Assembly: GCF_050389775.1 (NCBI RefSeq)
Contig: NZ_CP177144.1
Span: 868,001 to 932,000, forward strand
Length of the DNA: 64,000 nucleotides
Source: Marinibacterium sp050389775
Lineage (GTDB): Bacteria > Pseudomonadota > Alphaproteobacteria > Rhodobacterales > Rhodobacteraceae
Reading direction: 5' to 3'
A program made the translations under genes and the position numbers. Positions 48,567 through 56,585 of this stretch are shown here, in pieces. The stretch's first letter is position 1. Every line of letters begins with the position of its first letter. The notes below the pieces were generated by a model. That model ran no database searches. It saw only the letters and a list, made by a program, of their open reading frames with translations, and was not told the DNA's origin.

Positions 48567-49835
48567 TCAGGCGGCGATGAGACAGCTCTTGTCATGGCCC
48601 GAGATGCGCGCCGTCAGCATCTCGCCGGCGGTGTGGTCGGTGTCAAAGACCACCTCGGCGAATTGCCGGGTGCGCCCGCGGTTGGGGCCTTCCATCAGGA
48701 TGTCGTGGCTCTGGCCGACCTGGGCCTCCAGGTGCTTGCGCACCTGCTTGTCGCCCGCGGCGCGCAGGGCGGCGGCCCGGGCCTTGATCGCCCGGCCATC
48801 GACCTGGGGCATCCGCGCGGCCGGGGTGCCCGGGCGCGGCGAATAGGGAAAGACATGCAGCCAGGTCAGGTCGCATTCCGAGACCAGCCGCAGCGAATTG
48901 TCGAACTGGGCCTCGGTCTCGGTCGGGAAGCCGGCGATGATGTCGGCGCCAAAGGTCATGTCGGGCCGCAGCCGCCGGGCCTCTTCGCAAAAGGCAATGG
49001 CATCGTCGCGCAGGTGGCGGCGTTTCATGCGCTTGAGGATCAGGTCGTCGCCATGTTGCAACGACAGGTGCAGGTGGGGCATCAGCCGCTGTTCGGTGGC
49101 GATGGCCAGCATCAGGTTGTCGTCGGCCTCGATCGAATCGATGGACGAGATGCGCAGGCGGGGCAGGTCGGGCACCAGCCGCAGGATACGCATCACCAGG
49201 TCGCCCAGCCGCGGCGTGCCGGGCAGGTCGGCGCCCCATGAGGTCAGGTCGACGCCGGTCAGGACGATCTCGTTATAGCCTTTCTGGACCAGCCGCTTGA
49301 TCTGGTCGACGATCACCCCCGCCGGGACCGAGCGCGAATTGCCCCGGCCATAGGGGATGATGCAGAAGGTGCAGCGGTGGTCGCAGCCGTTCTGGACCTG
49401 GACATAGGCCCGGGCACGGGTGCCGAAGCCGTCGATCAGGTGGCCGGCGGTCTCGGTGACCGACATGATGTCGTCGACCTGGACCTTCTCGGTCTCGCCG
49501 ATGAAATCCCCGGCCATCCCGGCGGCCATGCCCTTCCAGGTGTCGGGGGTCATTTTCTCGGTGTTGCCGATCACGCTGTCGACCTCGGCCATGGCGGCAA
49601 AGGTCTCGGGCTCGGTCTGGGCGGCACAGCCGGTGACGATCAGGTGGGCGCCGGGGTTCTCGCGGCGCAGCCGGCGGATTTCCTGGCGGGCCTTGCGCAC
49701 GGCTTCCGAGGTCACGGCGCAGGTGTTGACCACCACGGCATTGCTCACGCCGGCCTCTTCGGCCAGGGCCTTCATAGCCTCGGTCTCATAGGCGTTCAGG
49801 CGGCAGCCCAGGGTGGTGAACTTGGGCACGCTCAT
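48567..49835 (-). CDS. mtaB: tRNA (t6A37) methylthiotransferase MtaB
   Basis: A 422-residue radical-SAM enzyme that turns N6-threonylcarbamoyladenosine-37 of ANN-reading tRNAs into ms2t6A. The N-terminal MTTase half has TLGCRLNAYET and the VNTCAVT and TGCAAQTEP cysteines for one cluster; the radical SAM half has the motif CDHRCTFCIIPYGRG for the other; a TRAM-like domain closes it. Its start overlaps the dapF stop by four bases, so the pair is coupled. Confidence 0.96.
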   Translation of the reverse strand: MSVPKFTTLGCRLNAYETEAMKALAEEAGVSNAVVVNTCAVTSEAVRKARQEIRRLRRENPGAHLIVTGCAAQTEPETFAAMAEVDSVIGNTEKMTPDTWKGMAAGMAGDFIGETEKVQVDDIMSVTETAGHLIDGFGTRARAYVQVQNGCDHRCTFCIIPYGRGNSRSVPAGVIVDQIKRLVQKGYNEIVLTGVDLTSWGADLPGTPRLGDLVMRILRLVPDLPRLRISSIDSIEADDNLMLAIATEQRLMPHLHLSLQHGDDLILKRMKRRHLRDDAIAFCEEARRLRPDMTFGADIIAGFPTETEAQFDNSLRLVSECDLTWLHVFPYSPRPGTPAARMPQVDGRAIKARAAALRAAGDKQVRKHLEAQVGQSHDILMEGPNRGRTRQFAEVVFDTDHTAGEMLTARISGHDKSCLIAA

Positions 49836-50698
49836 GCCAGGGCCTCCAGGAAGGCTTCGGTCAGCACGCCGTCAAAGACATGGGCCGTGCCGCCGGTCAT
49901 CCACACGCCGTCCGCGCGCCAGTCGATGGTCAGCGTGCCGCCGTCCAGCACGATCTCGACCTTGCGGCCGGTCAGGCCCCGGCGGGCGGCGGCCACGCCG
50001 GTGGCGCAGGACGACGAGCCCGAGGCCAGGGTGATGCCCGTGCCCCGTTCCCAGACGCGCATGCGGATGCGGTCGGGCCCGATGACCTGGGCGACCTGGA
50101 CATTGGTGCGCAGGGGATAGAGCGGGTGATGTTCGTGGGCCGGGCCAAAGCTGGCCAGGTCGACGGCCTCGGCATCCTCGACGAAGAAGGTGCAATGGGG
50201 GTTGCCCATGCCCGTGGCCACCGGATCGCCGTCGATCGGCAGGTGCAGGGTGTCCATTTCGTGGGCCAGGGGGATCTCGGCCCAGTCCAGCTGGGGCGGG
50301 CCCATGTTGATCGAGGTCAGCCCGTTGCCGGCATCCTCGGCCAGCAGCACGCCGCGATCGGTGGTCAGGCGCAAGGCGCGCCGGCCGGTGCCGTCCATGA
50401 TGTGCCGGGCGATGCAGCGCGTGGCATTGCCACAGGCGGCCGACAGCGAGCCGTCGGCATTGTAGAAGGTCAGGTGGGCATCGGCCCCGTCATTGGTGCC
50501 TTCACCGGTGCCATCCGCGGGCGCGGTGATCACGGCCAGCTGGTCGAAGCCGACCCCGCGATGACGGTCGGCCAGGGCCGTGGCCAGGGCCGGCGTCATG
50601 TCGAAGGCCCGCGCACGGCCGTCCACGACAACGAAATCGTTGCCGAGCCCGTGCATCTTCATGAAGGTCCAACCGGTGGTGTCGCGCATGGCGGGCAT
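49832..50698 (-). CDS. dapF: Diaminopimelate epimerase
   Basis: A 288-residue PLP-independent epimerase that makes meso-DAP for peptidoglycan and lysine. Both catalytic cysteines are visible: CGNATRCIAR and SSSCATGV. MKMHGLGNDFVVVDGR is the typical start of the fold. I used ATG 50698, with GGGGGT six bases before it; ATG 50689 is equally close to the family start. It is translationally coupled to mtaB (ATGA), the usual order in this lineage. Confidence 0.96.
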   Translation of the reverse strand: MPAMRDTTGWTFMKMHGLGNDFVVVDGRARAFDMTPALATALADRHRGVGFDQLAVITAPADGTGEGTNDGADAHLTFYNADGSLSAACGNATRCIARHIMDGTGRRALRLTTDRGVLLAEDAGNGLTSINMGPPQLDWAEIPLAHEMDTLHLPIDGDPVATGMGNPHCTFFVEDAEAVDLASFGPAHEHHPLYPLRTNVQVAQVIGPDRIRMRVWERGTGITLASGSSSCATGVAAARRGLTGRKVEIVLDGGTLTIDWRADGVWMTGGTAHVFDGVLTEAFLEALA

Positions 50699-50775
50699 AT
50701 AGACCCCCGCGCGCTGCTGTTCCAGTTCTTTGATCGGGCCGGTTGACGGCCCGACCGCTTGTGACGGCGCGTTTC

Positions 50776-52377
50776 TCAGAGCGGCTGCATCTTCAGCCCG
50801 GCCTCGCTGCCCGCCCGGTCGAAATATTCGCCCGGCCGTTCAAAGACCTGGCAGGCCCCGGTCTCGGCCACGAAGTTGAAGGCATGGCAGGTGTCCGATC
50901 CCAGGCACTTGTCGGCGCAATCGTCGAAGCTGCGGCCCTGGAAATAGAAGGCCGGGCGGTCGAAAAAGCCCTTGCCCGGCCGGCGCAGGATGACCGGTTC
51001 GGTCGCCGCCCGTTGCAGCCCGTCGATCTGGCTGCCCGAGACGTAGAGATCGGATTTCGGATGGGCCGACAGGGCGCGGGTGCTGCGCGACACGTCCTTG
51101 AGGAAGCAGATGCCGTTCCAGCGGTCGAACGTGGCCCCGTCGCAGCCCGGCGTGGCCTTGCAGATGGCCATGCAGGCCTCGCCGTTGCCGGCCGCCTCGC
51201 GGCCGAGATCGCCGCCGGCCATGTCCATGCCGTCGAACCGGGCGAATCCCGGGGGCGGCGGGGGCAGGGCGGGTCCGCCCTCGGCCCGGGCGGCGGCGGC
51301 ATCGGGCGAGACGGGCAGGTCGTCCAGCCGGGCATGGAAGGGATACATCAGCAGCGGCGGCACGTCATAGGCGCCCACCAGGCGCGTCGGCGCCTGCCAG
51401 GCCACGGGATCGAAGGTTGCGGTGTCGCGATCCTGGCCGCCGTAATCGCGGAACTCGACGGCGATGCCGGTGATCCCCAGCGCCGCGTTCTCGCCGCCAT
51501 AGGCCGCCACGTCCGCCGGGCGGATGGTGACGTAACATTCCCGCTTCCAGTATTTCGACCCGGCCCAATAGGGTCCGGCATAGCCCTGGACGACATCACC
51601 GTCGCGGGCCACCGCGCCCTGGACCGGGGCGATTCGGTTGCGCCGCAGGTTCGAGATGGAATGGGCGGTGCTCATGAAATCGGTATCCAGCGGCCCGGCG
51701 GTGCCATCGTGCAGCCGGTGGCGCAGGTAGACCGCATCGCAGATGTTGACGACATGGCGCGGCTCGATCCGCGCGGGCGCGGCCACGCCCATGACCGGGA
51801 TGTTGGACAGGTAGGCATCGCCCACGGTGTCGATGACATAGGGCTCGGCGCCCCGGTGACGCAGGATCTGCAGGAAGAGATGGTCTTCGAGCAGTCGGTG
51901 GCCCTGTTCCTCGGTGACCTTGATGGCAAACAGCCCTTCAACCACGTCCAGCGCCCGGTCGATGCTGCGCCCGGCCCCGGAAAAGCCCAGCCGCGCTCCG
52001 GCCCAGATCTCGCGGTGGGGAAAGCGCACCAGCCCGGCCCCGTCGACGGTGGCCCCGCCCAGGAAGATCAGGGCACAGGCCCCGGTGCAGGTCTGGCCGG
52101 GCAGGACCCGGGTGCGGATGTTGCGGTTGCGGACGTTGGACAGGATGGCCAGCCCCTCGACCAGGTCGCCGCCATTGCTGTCCAGGCACAGGGTCGTGCC
52201 GCCGGGATCGGTGGCCATGCCCGACACGGCCTGCAGATCGCCTTCGGCCACCGGGCCGGAGAGGCGCCAGTCGCAGAAGGTGCCATCGGTCTGATCCAGC
52301 GTTCCGGCGGTGGCGGCCCCGGCCACCCATAGCCCGACGGCCGCCAGACCCCACATGCGCTGCAGGTATCTTTTCAT
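50776..52377 (-). CDS. Periplasmic ClpP-like domain protein with two PAN domains
   Basis: A 533-residue exported protein: signal peptide residues 1-24, then a domain resembling the COG3904 periplasmic ClpP-like fold (LCLDSNGGDLVEGLAI, TCTGACALIFLGGA). A middle region of unknown fold follows. Two cysteine-rich PAN/Apple-like modules lie in the C-terminal third (EACMAICKATPGCDGATFDR and DDCADKCLGSDTCHAFNF). The equivalent of the ClpP serine is replaced near GACALIF, so activity is doubtful. PAN modules mediate protein or sugar contacts. Single gene; dapF follows with 77 bases between. Confidence 0.75.
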   Translation of the reverse strand: MKRYLQRMWGLAAVGLWVAGAATAGTLDQTDGTFCDWRLSGPVAEGDLQAVSGMATDPGGTTLCLDSNGGDLVEGLAILSNVRNRNIRTRVLPGQTCTGACALIFLGGATVDGAGLVRFPHREIWAGARLGFSGAGRSIDRALDVVEGLFAIKVTEEQGHRLLEDHLFLQILRHRGAEPYVIDTVGDAYLSNIPVMGVAAPARIEPRHVVNICDAVYLRHRLHDGTAGPLDTDFMSTAHSISNLRRNRIAPVQGAVARDGDVVQGYAGPYWAGSKYWKRECYVTIRPADVAAYGGENAALGITGIAVEFRDYGGQDRDTATFDPVAWQAPTRLVGAYDVPPLLMYPFHARLDDLPVSPDAAAARAEGGPALPPPPPGFARFDGMDMAGGDLGREAAGNGEACMAICKATPGCDGATFDRWNGICFLKDVSRSTRALSAHPKSDLYVSGSQIDGLQRAATEPVILRRPGKGFFDRPAFYFQGRSFDDCADKCLGSDTCHAFNFVAETGACQVFERPGEYFDRAGSEAGLKMQPL

Positions 52378-52449
52378 CCTTGCCCCACTGCCCGTTTTTT
52401 CTTTTGGTTACCGTGGCGTGAATTTGGGCGAAAGTCCATAAATGGCCTC

Positions 52450-52478
52450 TTGACGCCTCCCTGCAGCGCCGTTAGTTA
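52450..52478 (+). promoter_or_regulatory. Candidate tRNA-Lys promoter
   Basis: TTGACG at 52450-52455 and a weak TAGTTA about 17 bases later precede the tRNA by 14 bases. The -35 is near consensus, the -10 is poor. Confidence 0.4.
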
Positions 52479-52492
52479 GCCCCCCACACTGT

Positions 52493-52568
52493 GGGCCGTT
52501 AGCTCAGTTGGTAGAGCAACTGACTTTTAATCAGTGGGTCGCAGGTTCGAATCCTGCACGGCTCACCA
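52493..52568 (+). tRNA. tRNA-Lys (anticodon TTT)
   Basis: Acceptor GGGCCGT pairs with ACGGCTC; D-arm GCTCAGTTGGTAGAGC; anticodon stem ACTGA/TCAGT with loop CTTTTAA giving anticodon TTT; T-arm GCAGG-TTCGAAT-CCTGC. The encoded CCA (52566-52568) is included. The integrase gene ends eight bases after its 3' end, which is the usual mark of an island inserted in a tRNA. Confidence 0.98.
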
Positions 52569-52575
52569 CTGAACA

Positions 52576-53703
52576 TCAGTTTTCCTTTCCTTTAAGGGAC
52601 TTGGTGTCGATATTGGCGAACCAATCAGGAAGGTTCGCCAGGTTTTGTTCTCCATTTGGACGTGCGAGCAGCTTCTCGAAAGCTGAATCAGCCAATCCTT
52701 CGCGTTCTGCCGCAGCCGTGTAGTGCTGTACAAGCGCCAGCGTCTTGTGGCCCGTCACCGACGCGATCTGGTTCGTGGTCGCTCCGGCCTCCGCGAGTCG
52801 CCGCGCACAGGCCTTCCGCAGGCCGTGAGAAGAGCAGGCGGGCAAATCCGCCTCCCGGGTCCAGCGCTGCATGAGATTGCCCAGGCCGGCCGGTGTACGC
52901 GCCGTACCGCGCCTCGTGGAGATGTAGGGCCGGTCAGTCGGCAGCTTGGCCAGGACCGCCGCCAGGTCCGGATGCACGGGAATCGAGATCAGGCGCCCGT
53001 TGGTCTTCTTCGTCTTCTGGCGACGGTACTGAAACCGCCCATCCTTGATGTTCCAGGGTCCAAGCTGCACCGCATCCACGCGGGCCGCACCGGTGTAGGT
53101 CATCAGCGTCATCACCCTGTGCGCCTCGGTGCCCTCAGGATGCGTCTGGATGAACTTTGCGATCTCCGCCTCGGTCCAGGTGTGGAAGCCCTCCGTGGCG
53201 ACCTTGTAGGGCTTCGTGGCGCGTGCCGGGTTATCTGTCCGCCATCCCAGCGTGATCGCGTAGTCCAGAAGCTGGATCAGCCTCTTGCGCAGGTTGTTGG
53301 CCGCTGCAGGCGTGTCCGCCTTGGCAGCCAGAAGGTCCTGCACATGACGGAGCTGGATCAGGTGCACGGGCTTGTCGCCGTGCTGCTGGCGAAAGCTCTC
53401 GACCACACCGCGGTAAACGCGCTGTGTCGAGGCCTCGAGCGCCAGGAAGTCCTGCGACCGGTACCATTTCGAGACGAGCAGCCCGACACTGCCGGGTTTC
53501 GCGCGGCCGACGCCAACGCCTCCGCGCGTCCGATGCCCCTCCAGCGCAGCCTCGTATCGCCGGATGAAATCCTCGGAGCCGTAATCCGATCCGAGCTCGG
53601 CCGAGAAGCCGTCCTTGCGAAAGCGCCAGCGGCGCTTGCCGTGCCGGTCGAAATAGGAGGTCGCGCCGGGATGCTGGCGGCTGCGTTTCAGGCCTGATCC
53701 CAA
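52576..53703 (-). CDS. Tyrosine site-specific recombinase/integrase
   Basis: A 375-residue phage-type integrase. N-terminal residues include an arm-binding-like part, followed by a SAM-like core-binding domain (~85-150). The catalytic residues are Arg208 (TGAARVDA), His293 and Arg296 (SSHGLRK), His319 (TGHK) and the nucleophile Tyr328. The start is TTG 53703, well supported by GGAGGAGG seven bases earlier; it overlaps the end of the 57-aa gene by 16 bases. The gene points to the adjacent tRNA-Lys, its probable attachment site. Confidence 0.95.
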   Translation of the reverse strand: MGSGLKRSRQHPGATSYFDRHGKRRWRFRKDGFSAELGSDYGSEDFIRRYEAALEGHRTRGGVGVGRAKPGSVGLLVSKWYRSQDFLALEASTQRVYRGVVESFRQQHGDKPVHLIQLRHVQDLLAAKADTPAAANNLRKRLIQLLDYAITLGWRTDNPARATKPYKVATEGFHTWTEAEIAKFIQTHPEGTEAHRVMTLMTYTGAARVDAVQLGPWNIKDGRFQYRRQKTKKTNGRLISIPVHPDLAAVLAKLPTDRPYISTRRGTARTPAGLGNLMQRWTREADLPACSSHGLRKACARRLAEAGATTNQIASVTGHKTLALVQHYTAAAEREGLADSAFEKLLARPNGEQNLANLPDWFANIDTKSLKGKEN

Positions 53704-53861
53704 GGGTTGTCCTCCTCCTGCGCCTTCGGCGTGGCCGTGTAGATGACGACGGTGCCGTCGCGGCTGATCTCCGAACGCCCGATGGGGATCCCGGCATCCC
53801 GATACGCCTTCAGGTATCGGGTCAGCTCGGATTGCGTGATGCGTGCCTTCTCTGCCGCCAT
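53688..53861 (-). CDS. 57-aa protein of the integrase module
   Basis: A small cytoplasmic protein starting MAAEKARITQSELTRYLKAY and ending in an acidic tail. It has a possible helix-turn-helix (TQSELTRYLKAYRDAGIPIG). GGAGG precedes the ATG at 53861; its stop overlaps the integrase TTG start by 16 bases, so translation is coupled. Function unknown; small DNA-binding accessory of the recombinase is plausible. Confidence 0.8.
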   Translation of the reverse strand: MAAEKARITQSELTRYLKAYRDAGIPIGRSEISRDGTVVIYTATPKAQEEDNPWDQA

Positions 53862-53871
53862 CTTCGCCTCC

Positions 53872-54081
53872 TCAGGCTCTCTGGTCAGCCTGGGGCCGCC
53901 CCGGCATCAGCAGTGCCTCGATCTGCTCCGGAGACAGGAGCATCAGGTTGCCAATTTGGTAGTAGTTGCCGGTCTCGCGCGCCCTCGTGCGGAGGAGGCG
54001 CGGCGACACCCGCACACCGTGCTCGAGCAACTGCTTCGCCCAGTTCTCCGGGGTTTTCCCTTCCATCAAGAGTTCCGACAT
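53872..54081 (-). CDS. Small excisionase/DNA-binding-like protein
   Basis: A 69-residue protein with a compact winged-helix-like core (NWAKQLLEHGVRVSPRLLRT, then GNLMLLSPEQIEALLM). The position ahead of the integrase, its size and its composition fit an excisionase or regulator, though no family is certain. GGAGG stands six bases before the ATG 54081; the next gene begins ten bases after its stop. First gene of the three-gene integrase transcript. Confidence 0.75.
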   Translation of the reverse strand: MSELLMEGKTPENWAKQLLEHGVRVSPRLLRTRARETGNYYQIGNLMLLSPEQIEALLMPGRPQADQRA

Positions 54082-54157
54082 CGGTGCCTCCGGTTTCATA
54101 CGCTGTCGGGCTGATGCTACCAGCCAAATGCACGGCTTCACAGGCTTTCTTTTTTCG

Positions 54158-54183
54158 GGCACAATTGCCGGAACGATTGTTCC
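54158..54183. promoter_or_regulatory. Paired operator-like palindromes between the HTH gene and integrase module
   Basis: Two adjacent palindromes, GGCACAATTGCC (54158-54169) and GGAACGATTGTTCC (54170-54183), share the form GGNAC-like arm, AT-rich centre, mirrored arm. They end 20 bases before the HTH regulator start and lie in the divergent promoter region, so the regulator probably binds here. Confidence 0.65.
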
Positions 54184-54203
54184 TATCCTGCGAGGCCGTG
54201 ACA

Positions 54204-54839
54204 ATGGCGTTCAAATTCACCCCGGAAGACCCAGACGAGTATGCCCGTGGTTTCGAGGAAGAGGAGGAAGCCCGAAGCCAGGAGGAGGCCCTGGCGGCCG
54301 CGCTCGCGGTGGAGCCCCACGCCAACCTCGAACGCTTCAGGAAGAAGCGCGGCTTCACCAAGACCGAGATGGCGGAGATGATGGATATCACGCCACGGAG
54401 CTACTACGCCTATGAAAGCGGGAAGCGATCGATCCCGACCGAGGCGCTGGTTCGCCTCAACATGTACACCGGGGTTGATCTGAACGAGATCCTGACCGGC
54501 CGCCCGTCAAGCGAGGGGTACGAGCGGGTCGTGTCCACGACGATCTGGATGCTTCGCGTTCTCCTGACCGACTACAAGGGCATCCCCCTTTCGAGGCAGG
54601 AGAAGATCATCAATGAAACGATCGGCTATGCGCAGGAGCGCGGGCTCACGATCGACAAGCGCCTGGTCGATGAGGTGGTCGCGAGCGAGATGGTGTACAA
54701 ATTCCATCCGGAGAACATCCCGGCGCCGCCTGACGCCAAGGCGTACGGGGAAGATCAGTACGAGCAGTACAAGCGGGATGAGGAGGCTTGGCAGAAGCAC
54801 GTCGATGAGGGTCTGGAAGGGCGCAGGTCTCCGCGGTAG
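54204..54839 (+). CDS. Helix-turn-helix (XRE-like) transcriptional regulator
   Basis: A 211-residue DNA-binding protein. Residues 1-35 are acidic; an XRE-type HTH follows (~41-98; LERFRKKRGFTKTEMAEMM and DITPRSYYAYESGKRSIP), and a C-terminal helical domain (~105-205) with no recognised family. It diverges from the small integrase-module genes across paired palindromes, the layout of a phage-like control switch. No strong ribosome site, but the start agrees with the domain limits. Confidence 0.88.
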   Translation: MAFKFTPEDPDEYARGFEEEEEARSQEEALAAALAVEPHANLERFRKKRGFTKTEMAEMMDITPRSYYAYESGKRSIPTEALVRLNMYTGVDLNEILTGRPSSEGYERVVSTTIWMLRVLLTDYKGIPLSRQEKIINETIGYAQERGLTIDKRLVDEVVASEMVYKFHPENIPAPPDAKAYGEDQYEQYKRDEEAWQKHVDEGLEGRRSPR

Positions 54840-55199
54840 GTTTCTGGAACCGCAATTGTGAGGTGATCTCGCCCCAGAATTAGACTCGCCCGGCTTGCCG
54901 TCCACCTCGTTCCTAGCTTTGTCTACGCCCGTTCTCAGCTTTATGCGATGACCCGGGTAAGCCGCAGCGTAACGGCACGTGCTGACAATGGCGATTTCGG
55001 CACCTTCTCTGCACGCGCGAACTCAACGTCCACAGATCTTGGAAACGGACGCTCCGCCAGGATCGCATCGCTGAACCCGGGTTGTCTACAAGGTGGGCGG
55101 AAAGGTCGGCGGATTGCAGCACCGAACGGAAGAGCTAGAGGCTTGAGACGGGGCGGACACGCTACCGCCTCTAGTCAGAGTAACCACCTGATATTGGAG
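54840..55199. other. Intergenic region between HTH regulator and YHYH gene
   Basis: A 360-base stretch between convergent genes. No protein-like frame of note; a 69-codon minus frame at 54913-55122 lacks a ribosome site and is Arg/Ser-rich. Could be decayed coding sequence in the element. Confidence 0.5.
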
Positions 55200-56165
55200 T
55201 TAGCGCCGCTTGCGGAAGGACGGATCCGGGGTGCCAGTGTAACACGCCATGACATGTGGATAGGTCTCAGTAATTACGTAGCCATAGACCCCGTTCTGGA
55301 CCATCCCGTTACACTGATCGAGATCACCGTATCCCACAACATATTCCCAGTCGTCTACGAAGGTCCCATCATAGGGGCCACCGGGGTCACCGGGGCCACT
55401 TGGCCGGTTACCGGTCCGCAACCGGTAGCTGCTGCGCGCAGGGCGGATCGTGCCATTGTCCTCGATGTAACTGCCGAAGATCGGAAATCCATCCGCCGCA
55501 AAGCCGATCACTGGTGACGGCGCCGCAGGGTTGTCCTGATCGAACAAGGCCATCGGGTTTCCATGGTAGTGATATGTGCCGTCGGGTTGGGTATGGGCAT
55601 TATGTTCGTCGGCTCCAAATCCGGCGTTCGAAGCTAGCGGATCGTAGCGATAAGGCGCCGACATGTCGGTGCAGCCAATGCGGCCATCGCGTACGCCGAA
55701 GCACCCTGCTGCCATCAGGTCTAGCTTTACCCCGTTTAGGAAGACGGCGTTGTCATACTGCAGGCTCAGCGCCGTCGGCCGACTTGCGGCGACGGGGTTT
55801 GCGGGGACCGAGTAGACTTGAACTTGTTCGGCCAGCGGGGTGACGAAGTGGCCGGTGGTGTTGAAGTCGTGATTGGGCACCGCGTTGGACCGAATCGTGC
55901 AACTGTCACCATCGGTCGAAATTGAGAGCTCCGCGCTGAACTGGCGCCGGTTCTGGATGTCAGTCGCCTCAGCAGAGTAAGTATCAGCATAGGCCGCGCA
56001 GTTGGCAAATCGATCTGTCAGCAGAGTATCGGTAATGTCCTCATGAGCGACCGCTGGTGCAGCCTCTGCCAGGATCAACGCCAACACTCCGATCGCGGAT
56101 ACCTGGGCCCAGATCATGAACCGCATGTTATTCAGATGGATTATCGCGTTTCGCGCAGCACCCAT
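55200..56165 (-). CDS. YHYH domain-containing exported protein
   Basis: A 321-residue protein with a signal peptide (residues ~15-40, cut near AVAHE). The body has the YHYH signature DGTYHYHGNP, IGFAADGFPIFGSY, and a C-terminal GYVITETYPHVMACYTGTP, all typical of the YHYH family (PF14240), found in secreted proteins of unknown role; the His-rich motif suggests metal binding. GGAGG stands eight bases before the ATG. It diverges from DUF3500 and HupE-like genes. Confidence 0.92.
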   Translation of the reverse strand: MGAARNAIIHLNNMRFMIWAQVSAIGVLALILAEAAPAVAHEDITDTLLTDRFANCAAYADTYSAEATDIQNRRQFSAELSISTDGDSCTIRSNAVPNHDFNTTGHFVTPLAEQVQVYSVPANPVAASRPTALSLQYDNAVFLNGVKLDLMAAGCFGVRDGRIGCTDMSAPYRYDPLASNAGFGADEHNAHTQPDGTYHYHGNPMALFDQDNPAAPSPVIGFAADGFPIFGSYIEDNGTIRPARSSYRLRTGNRPSGPGDPGGPYDGTFVDDWEYVVGYGDLDQCNGMVQNGVYGYVITETYPHVMACYTGTPDPSFRKRR

Positions 56166-56585
56166 GCAGGAGGCCTCCGTTCAGGGTATGGACATTTCGT
56201 GATCATCGTAAGCGCAACCTTGCAGACCAATGCTTCTACGCTTCACGACGAGGCTTCCGTCGGACGTGTCTAAAGAGAACGGTCTTCCCGAAGCCACGGT
56301 TGATTTACAAGCAAGCCCCAGGGCGCTCACTTCCAAGTAAGAGCGGTAGAGTTGGGGCTCGCGACGGTTAGGTTTGGCGATCTGTCTGGCCGCCGGATGT
56401 GCATTTTTCGGCAACTGTGGCACCCTATCCGGCGTGACCCGAGCTTGCTCGGTGATCTTCGCCGATCCTGGCAGGCCGAACAGGTCCGAGGTGTCCTTTG
56501 TCGATGCCCTGTCACCAGTTTGCCTTTCGCCTTGGCTTCACCGATGCTCTGGCCTGACTATCGTGATCTCGGAAGTGGATGGCCC
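56166..56585. other. Divergent region between YHYH and DUF3500 genes
   Basis: A 420-base stretch with lower GC, holding promoters for both genes. Frames across it have no family resemblance; an upstream in-frame extension of the DUF3500 gene (from 56352) lacks a signal peptide and is not called. Confidence 0.5.
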
